The notes under the pieces: model-generated | Told to the model about the DNA's origin: nothing | The model's database searches: none | The model's input: the letters and a program-made list of their open reading frames with translations, nothing else | In this document: one piece after another, positions 3,573 to 7,922 of the stretch | Position numbering within the stretch: position 1 is the first letter of the stretch | Layout of the letters: every line of letters begins with the position of its first letter | NCBI GenBank assembly: GCA_018895795.1 | Contig: JAHINZ010000133.1 | Coordinates: 1-7,922, forward strand | Length of the DNA stretch: 7,922 nucleotides | Reading direction: 5' to 3' | From: Alphaproteobacteria bacterium | Lineage (GTDB): Bacteria > Pseudomonadota > Alphaproteobacteria > Caulobacterales > Caulobacteraceae | Translations under genes and position numbers: made by a program

Positions 3573-5972
3573 CTACCCCCGCAGCTTGCCGCCGGCCTTC
3601 TCGGCCGCCGCGACGATCCTGGCCGACAGGGCCTCGATATCCGCGTCGGTCAGGGTGGCGTCGCGGGGCTGCACGACGACTTCCAGGGCGATCGACTTGA
3701 AGCCGTCCGGGACGCCGGCGCCGTTATAGACGTCGAACACCCGGGCGGCCGTGATCAGCGCCTTGTCGGCGCCCAGGGCGGCCTTGACCAGGTCGCCCGC
3801 CGCCTGGGTCTTGTCGACCAGGAAGGCGAAGTCGCGGGTCAGGGGCATCAGAGGCGAGGGCGTGAAGGCGGCCCTGGACTTGATGGCCTTCTTCTTGGGC
3901 TCGGGGATCGCTTCCAGGGTGATCTCGAAGCCATAGACCGGGCCGGCCACGTCGAGGGCCTTGAGGACCGCCGGATGCAGCTCGCCAAATTCGGCCATCA
4001 CCGCCTTGGGGCCCAGTTGCAGCCGGGCCGAGCGGCCCGGATGCCACCACGACGAGGCCGAGCCCTGAACGGTCTGCAGCTTGTCGACCGGCGCGCCCAA
4101 CTCTTCCAGCAAGGCCAGCAGATCGGCCTTGACCGAGAACAGGTCGCCCTGCGCGGCCTTGTCCCAGCCACGCGGCGCGTGCGGCGCCAGGATCACGGCG
4201 ACCATCGTGCGCTGGTCTTGCGGGCGGTCGCCCAGGAAGGCGGGGCCGATCTCGAACAGGGCGGCGTCGGGGAAGCCCTTGCGGGCGTTGCGACCGGCCG
4301 CCTCGATCAGGTTGGGCAGCAGGGACGGGCGCATGCAGTCCAGGTCCGAGGCGATCGGATTGGCCAGCACCAGTTCGGGCGCGCCGCCGCCGAACAGGGC
4401 GGCGGTCTTCTGGCTGGTGAAGCTCCAGGTCAGGGCTTCGGCATAGCCGGCGGCCGCCAGGGCGCGCCGGGCGACGCGAACGCGGGCCTGCTTGGCGGTC
4501 AGGATGCCGCCGACGGCGCGCGCAACCTCGGGCAGGGGCGTCGAGGGCAGGGCGCCATAGCCGGCGATGCGGGCCACTTCCTCGACCAGGTCGGCCTTGC
4601 CGGAGACGTCGCGGCGGAAGGTCGGCGGGGTGACGCTCCAGGGCGCGCCGATCACGATGTCGAAGCCCAGGTCGGCCAGGATCTGTCGCGTCTGGTCGGG
4701 CGTGATCGCCAGGCCCGACAACTGCTCGACATAGTCGGGCTCGAACGCGAAAGCGGCCGGCGCGGCCGGGGCCTGACCCGCCACCACGATCTCCGACGGC
4801 TCGCCGCCGCACAGATCGAGGATCAGCTTGGTGGCCAGCTCCAGACCCGGAACCACCGAGCCGGTGTCGACCGTGCGGGCGAAGCGGTACTGGGCGTCGC
4901 TGTTGACGCCCGTCGTGCGGCCGGTCTGGGCGATGCGGATCGGCTCGAACCAGGCGCATTCGACGAACACGTCGGTCGTCTCGTCGGCGCAGCCGGTGCT
5001 TTCGCCGCCCATCACGCCGCCCAGGCCGATCGGGCGCTCGCCGTCGGCGTCGGCGATCACGCACATCTCGGGCGTCAGGGCGTAGGTCTTGCCGTCCAGG
5101 GCGATCAGGTGCTCGTCGCCATGGACGCCGTGATGACCCATGCGGGCCTCGATCGTCGTCCCGACCAGCTTGGCCGCGTCATAGACGTGCAGCGGCCGGG
5201 CGCGGTCGTAGCTGATCAGGTTGGTGATATCCACGAGGGCGCTGATCGGGCGCAGGCCGATGGCCAGCAGACGATCCTGCAGCCACTGCGGAGAGGGGCC
5301 GTTACGGACGCCCTTGATCAGGCGGCCGGCGAACACCGGGCAGGCCTCGCCGTCGACCTTGATCGTGATCGGGCAGGGGAAGGTTCCCGGCACGGGGGCG
5401 ATCGACAGGTCCTTCAGCGTCCCGACGCCGGCGGCGGCCAGGTCGCGGGCGATGCCGGCCACGCCCAGCCAGTCGGGGCGGTTGGGGGTGACCTCGAAGT
5501 CGATGACCGCTTCCAGGCCCAGGGCGTCAGCGGCGGGCGTACCGACCGCGAAGCTGTCAGGCAGCTCCATGATGCCGTCGCTCTCGCTGGCGGCTTCAAG
5601 CTCGGACGCCGAGCACAGCATGCCGTTGGAGACGACGCCGCGCACCGGCTTCTCGACCAGGGTGACGCCCAGACCCGGCACATAGGCGCCGATCGGGGCA
5701 TAGATGGTGGTCAGGCCGGCGCGGGCGTTGGGCGCGCCGCAGACGATTTCCTTGATGCCGTCGACGGTGTCGACCTGGCAGACGCGCAGGCGGTCGGCAT
5801 TGGGATGCTGCACGGCCTCGATGATCTTGGCGACCGTGAAGGCGGCCAGCTTGGTCGCCGGGTCGGTGACGTGCTCGACCTCGAGCCCGGCCATGGTCAT
5901 GGCGGCGACGACGTCGGTGGCGGAGGCCTCGGTGTCGAGGTGATCCTTGAGCCAGGAGAGGGTGAATTTCAT
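3573..5972 (-). CDS. pheT: Phenylalanine-tRNA ligase beta subunit
   Basis: This 799-aa beta chain of the cytosolic alpha2-beta2 phenylalanyl-tRNA synthetase has the usual bacterial length (about 795). It recognises and positions tRNA-Phe and carries the editing site that clears Tyr-tRNA-Phe. Domain order is complete: N-terminal MKFTLSWLKDHLDT; an EMAP/OB tRNA-binding domain at about 39-148 with IVCGAPNARAG (76-86); a B3/B4 editing module following VTPNRPDWLG (161-170) and including ALVDITNLISYDRARPLHVYD; a B5 region with RRDVSGKADLVEEVARIAGY; a catalytic-like core; and a C-terminal FDX-ACB domain (about 705-798) beginning SPLMPLTRDFAFLVD. The ATG at 5972 overlaps the preceding stop codon as ATGA, and no good Shine-Dalgarno sequence is present, so translation is probably coupled. 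Upstream in-frame ATGs would add residues unlike the PheT N-terminus. Identity is very secure. Confidence 0.98.
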   Translation of the reverse strand: MKFTLSWLKDHLDTEASATDVVAAMTMAGLEVEHVTDPATKLAAFTVAKIIEAVQHPNADRLRVCQVDTVDGIKEIVCGAPNARAGLTTIYAPIGAYVPGLGVTLVEKPVRGVVSNGMLCSASELEAASESDGIMELPDSFAVGTPAADALGLEAVIDFEVTPNRPDWLGVAGIARDLAAAGVGTLKDLSIAPVPGTFPCPITIKVDGEACPVFAGRLIKGVRNGPSPQWLQDRLLAIGLRPISALVDITNLISYDRARPLHVYDAAKLVGTTIEARMGHHGVHGDEHLIALDGKTYALTPEMCVIADADGERPIGLGGVMGGESTGCADETTDVFVECAWFEPIRIAQTGRTTGVNSDAQYRFARTVDTGSVVPGLELATKLILDLCGGEPSEIVVAGQAPAAPAAFAFEPDYVEQLSGLAITPDQTRQILADLGFDIVIGAPWSVTPPTFRRDVSGKADLVEEVARIAGYGALPSTPLPEVARAVGGILTAKQARVRVARRALAAAGYAEALTWSFTSQKTAALFGGGAPELVLANPIASDLDCMRPSLLPNLIEAAGRNARKGFPDAALFEIGPAFLGDRPQDQRTMVAVILAPHAPRGWDKAAQGDLFSVKADLLALLEELGAPVDKLQTVQGSASSWWHPGRSARLQLGPKAVMAEFGELHPAVLKALDVAGPVYGFEITLEAIPEPKKKAIKSRAAFTPSPLMPLTRDFAFLVDKTQAAGDLVKAALGADKALITAARVFDVYNGAGVPDGFKSIALEVVVQPRDATLTDADIEALSARIVAAAEKAGGKLRG

Positions 5973-6373
5973 TTCGGGGTATCCAGCGACAGGATCTGCT
6001 GCAGGAAGGCCTCGGGGCCGGTGAAGCCGACGCCGTGGAACACGCAGCCGATGAAGGCGCAATCTTGAACGGGGATGGTCCCGATGACCTTTAGCGGGCC
6101 GGCGGGGCGTAGGACGAGGTTGCGGATGTCGCCGCCCGTCTGGCCGAAATCGGTGGTGTCGAACGTCGTGCCCGGTAGCACCAGCATCACGCCGGGTCCC
6201 TCGATCTGGCAGTTGCGGAACGTGCGGCCGCTGAGGACCTGTTCGTTGGCCCGGAAGTTGGCGCGGTACAGATCGAACAGCGAGATGTCGAGGTTCTCGA
6301 AGGTCTTGGCCGAGGCGTCGGTCGGGATGCGGCCCGGGCGGCCGCCGGGTTGGAAGCTCTTCTGGTCGGTCAT
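5969..6373 (-). CDS. Unrecognised 134-aa gene between pheS and pheT
   Basis: I do not recognise a named family. The product begins MTDQKSFQPGGRPGRIPTD, is soluble with no signal peptide or membrane segment, and has 134 residues. From about residue 24 it shows short repeated turns ending in Phe: TFENLDISLFDLYRANF, RTFRNCQIEG, TTFDTTDF and CAFIGCVFHGVGFTG. The last resembles pentapeptide-repeat spacing, so a small right-handed beta-helix is a reasonable guess. The tail EAFLQQILSLDTPK looks helical. The ATG at 6373 shares one base with the pheS stop (TGATG) and the stop shares four with the pheT start (ATGA), so all three should be translated together from one message. A partner or accessory of PheRS, or a stress-related passenger, are possibilities; neither is shown. 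The longer reading to 6760 runs antiframe through pheS and was rejected. Confidence 0.85.
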   Translation of the reverse strand: MTDQKSFQPGGRPGRIPTDASAKTFENLDISLFDLYRANFRANEQVLSGRTFRNCQIEGPGVMLVLPGTTFDTTDFGQTGGDIRNLVLRPAGPLKVIGTIPVQDCAFIGCVFHGVGFTGPEAFLQQILSLDTPK

Positions 6374-7461
6374 CAGCTCAGTCCCGAAGCGGCGTTCGGC
6401 GCGGCAAACGCGCTGAACCCGTAATGCGCCAGCCAGCGGCTGTCGGACGAGAACATGTCGCGCAGGTCGGGCATGCCGTATTTCAGCATCCCCAGCCGGT
6501 CGACGCCCATCCCAAAGGCGAAGCCCTGATACTCGTCCGGGTCGATGCCGCAGGCGCGCAGCACATTGGGGTGCACCATGCCGCAGCCCAGGATCTCCAG
6601 CCACGACGTGCCCTGGCCGATCTTGATCTCGCCGCCCGAGCGATCGCACTGCACGTCCATCTCGGCCGAGGGCTCGGTGAACGGAAAGTGGTGCGGGCGG
6701 AACTGGGTGGTCACCGCGTCGGTCTCGAAGAACCGCGCCAGGAAGGTCTCCAGGGTCCATTTCAGGTGACCCATATGGATGCCCTTGTCGATCACCAGAC
6801 CCTCGACCTGGTGGAACACCGGCGTGTGGGTGGCGTCGTTGTCGCAGCGATAGGTGCGGCCCGGGGCGATGATCCGGATCGGCGGCTTTTGCGACATCAT
6901 GGTCCGCACCTGCACCGTCGAGGTGTGGGTGCGCAGCAGCAGACGCTCGGCCTCCGAGCCGTCTTCGTTGGTCTTCGGATTGAAGAAGAAGGTGTCGTGC
7001 ATTTCCCGCGCCGGGTGCTTGGGCGGGAAGTTCAGGGCTGTGAAATTGTGGAAGTCGTCGTCGATGTCGGGCCCTTCGGCGACCGCGAAGCCCATCTCGG
7101 CGAAGATGGCGACCATCTCGTCCATCGTCTGCATGGTGGGATGGACGCTGCCCTTGCGGCGGTAGGGCGCCGGCAGGGTGAGATCCAGGGTCTCGCTGGC
7201 CAGGCGCGCGTCGAGCTCGGCCGCTTCCAGTCCGGCCTTGCGGTCGGCTATGGCGGCGGTGGCGGCGTCGCGCAGGGCGTTGATCGCCGCGCCCTGCGTC
7301 TTGCGTTCCTCGGGGCTCATCGCGCCCAGGGTTTTCAGCAGGCCGGAGATCGAGCCGGTCTTGCCCAGGGCCGCGACGCGCACGGCGTCGAGGGCGGCAA
7401 GGTCGGCGGCGGCGGCGACTTGCGCCAGCACATCGGATTCGAGGGTTTTGAGATCGGTCAT
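6373..7461 (-). CDS. pheS: Phenylalanine-tRNA ligase alpha subunit
   Basis: This 362-aa catalytic alpha chain of phenylalanyl-tRNA synthetase activates Phe with ATP and charges tRNA-Phe. An N-terminal coiled-coil arm (about 1-85) contains GKTGSISGLLKTLGAM. The class II core follows: GSVHPTMQTMDEMVAIFAEM (about 105-124), THTSTVQVRTM (178-188), motif 2 GRTYRCDNDATHTPVFHQVEG (201-221), SAEMDVQC (265-272), GCGMVHPNVL (292-301) and motif 3 GMGVDRLGMLKYGMPDLR (317-334). The Phe-pocket alanine in GFAFG is present at about 315. The C-terminal tail after DLRDMF runs to GFSAFAAPNAASGLS, somewhat longer than in E. coli. The start was set at ATG 7461 (MTDLKTLE); ATG 7470 would add MPV and cannot be excluded. 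Neither has a clear Shine-Dalgarno sequence. The stop overlaps the next gene's ATG. Confidence 0.97.
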   Translation of the reverse strand: MTDLKTLESDVLAQVAAAADLAALDAVRVAALGKTGSISGLLKTLGAMSPEERKTQGAAINALRDAATAAIADRKAGLEAAELDARLASETLDLTLPAPYRRKGSVHPTMQTMDEMVAIFAEMGFAVAEGPDIDDDFHNFTALNFPPKHPAREMHDTFFFNPKTNEDGSEAERLLLRTHTSTVQVRTMMSQKPPIRIIAPGRTYRCDNDATHTPVFHQVEGLVIDKGIHMGHLKWTLETFLARFFETDAVTTQFRPHHFPFTEPSAEMDVQCDRSGGEIKIGQGTSWLEILGCGMVHPNVLRACGIDPDEYQGFAFGMGVDRLGMLKYGMPDLRDMFSSDSRWLAHYGFSAFAAPNAASGLS

Positions 7462-7480
7462 GACGGGCATCCGTCTAGGC

Positions 7481-7502
7481 GGTTTCGGGGGTTTTCGAAA
7501 CC
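7481..7502 (-). other. Inverted repeat just upstream of pheS
   Basis: GGTTTCG (7481-7487) and CGAAACC (7496-7502) are perfect 7-base inverted arms around an 8-base loop, ending 20 bases before the pheS ATG. It overlaps the edge of the palindromic repeat beyond it. In mRNA it would form a short leader hairpin. There is no run of T after it and no Phe-rich leader peptide, so E. coli-type pheST attenuation is not supported. Confidence 0.35.
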
Positions 7503-7643
7503 CTCTCCCCCTGCGGGAGAGGGTAGCGGGCGAAGCCCGACGGGTGAGGGGTCTCTCAGAACTGTCCGGCAGGCCTTTCGACCCCTCATCCGGCCCCCCA
7601 AGCGCTAATTTGGCGGGCCACCTTCTCCCGCAAGGGGAGAAGG
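7500..7643. repeat. Composite palindromic (REP-like) repeat upstream of pheS
   Basis: Four stem-forming parts lie in series: CCCTCTCCC/GGGAGAGGG (7501-7523), CGGGC-GAA-GCCCG (7527-7539), TGAGGGGTC/GACCCCTCA (7545-7588, 26-base loop) and CCTTCTCCC/GGGAGAAGG (7621-7643). The outer hairpins are related in sequence and oppositely placed, as in bipartite mosaic REP elements. Similar CTCCCC-GCGGGAG blocks with GGTGAGGGG tails are, from memory, widespread between alphaproteobacterial genes. It occupies nearly all of the gap between the rplT terminator and pheS, so any separate pheS promoter would have to lie in or beside it; I see none that is convincing. Confidence 0.7.
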
Positions 7644-7658
7644 CAAGATGAGAACAGC

Positions 7659-7692
7659 AAAAAGCCCCCCGGTTCGCACCGGAGGGCTTTTC
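7659..7692 (-). terminator. Intrinsic terminator after rplT
   Basis: A 14-position stem (7660-7673 with 7678-7691) with one mismatch and a 4-base TCGC-type loop is closed by A/T pairs. On the minus strand it ends GGGCTTTTT. It lies about 36 bases beyond the rplT stop codon and should end the rpmI-rplT transcript, separating it from pheS. Confidence 0.88.
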
Positions 7693-7727
7693 TAGATCAC
7701 AATCGGATCGAGGATCCGAAAAAGACC

Positions 7728-7922
7728 TTAGGCGGCCAGGGCGGTGCGGACCTTGTCAGCAATGGCCTTGAACGCGGCAGGGTCTTGACCCGCGATATCC
7801 GACAGAACCTTGCGGTCCATCACGATACCCGCCACGTCCAGGCCGTGGATAAATTGCGAGTAGGTGAAGCCCTCGGTGCGGGCGCCGGCGTTGATGCGTT
7901 GGATCCACAGCGAGCGGAAGGC
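7728..7922 (-). CDS. rplT: 50S ribosomal protein L20, C-terminal fragment
   Basis: These are the last 64 codons and TAA stop of ribosomal protein L20, an early assembly protein of the large subunit that binds 23S rRNA; the N-terminal half lies past the window edge. The readable part starts AFRSLWIQRINAGARTEGFTYSQF and continues HGLDVAGIVMDRKVLSDIA, then a helical tail ending KVRTALAA. This matches the globular C-terminal domain of L20 (family length about 118). In many bacteria rplT follows infC and rpmI and precedes pheS, and that order is consistent here. L20 represses its own operon in some bacteria; the relevant leader is outside the window. Identity is very secure. Confidence 0.97.
   Translation of the reverse strand, partial: AFRSLWIQRINAGARTEGFTYSQFIHGLDVAGIVMDRKVLSDIAGQDPAAFKAIADKVRTALAA

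Noticed and set aside
3073..3729. Plus-strand frame of 218 codons through the pheT 3' gap
   Set aside because: It reads through the terminator, the palindromic repeat and the antisense of pheT, with no domain or conserved pattern.
3399..6068. Open frame of 889 codons on the plus strand, antisense to pheT
   Set aside because: Its translation is low-complexity Gly/Arg/Asp/Gln-rich with no recognisable domain, while the opposite strand is a full-length, domain-complete pheT. Long antisense frames are common in GC-rich coding DNA.
6424..7608. Open frame of 394 codons on the plus strand, antisense to pheS
   Set aside because: It mirrors the pheS coding sequence, has a His/Gly/Arg-rich product, and runs into the palindromic repeat.
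7471..7658. Phe-codon leader peptide and attenuator for pheST, as in E. coli pheL
   Set aside because: No short ORF with consecutive Phe codons and no terminator/antiterminator pair with a U-run is present before pheS; the stems seen are those of the dispersed repeat.

Overview
The window looks like chromosomal DNA from an alphaproteobacterium, most likely Caulobacter or a close relative. The sequence is GC-rich. It has the order rplT-pheS-pheT, a DUF1134/EipA gene preceded by a perfect TTAA-N7-TTAA CtrA box, and the GC-rich palindromic intergenic repeats typical of this group. No mobile element, CRISPR array, tRNA or rRNA was seen. Genus-level placement is inference from gene content and protein flavour, not from a database search.

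Layout. 1-309 (minus) is the N-terminal part of lepA (elongation factor 4), cut by the window edge. It diverges from eipA (467-1075, plus), a periplasmic DUF1134 envelope protein whose promoter region carries the CtrA box. A hairpin-rich intergenic block (1072-1168) separates eipA from convergent yqhA (UPF0114 membrane protein, 1170-1697, minus). Upstream of yqhA on the same strand are a secreted MsrA (1791-2390) and two small, overlapping, mutually paralogous ACT-like genes (2458-2757 and 2754-3050). A short unit follows: a 45-aa predicted membrane protein (3168-3305) with a candidate promoter, a Shine-Dalgarno sequence and a strong terminator. Next comes a GC-rich palindromic repeat, then the phenylalanyl-tRNA synthetase operon on the minus strand: pheS (6373-7461), an unrecognised 134-aa gene (5969-6373) and pheT (3573-5972). 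All three overlap by 1 or 4 bases and so are probably translationally coupled. A second composite palindromic repeat and the rplT terminator separate pheS from the C-terminal part of rplT (7728-7922, cut by the window edge).

Functionally, rplT, lepA and pheST belong to translation; eipA, yqhA and the secreted MsrA concern the envelope and oxidative repair. The less ordinary items are the uncharacterised protein locked between PheRS alpha and beta, the tandem ACT-like pair, the 45-aa membrane-protein unit, and the CtrA box in front of eipA. The last agrees with published CtrA control of eipA in Brucella.
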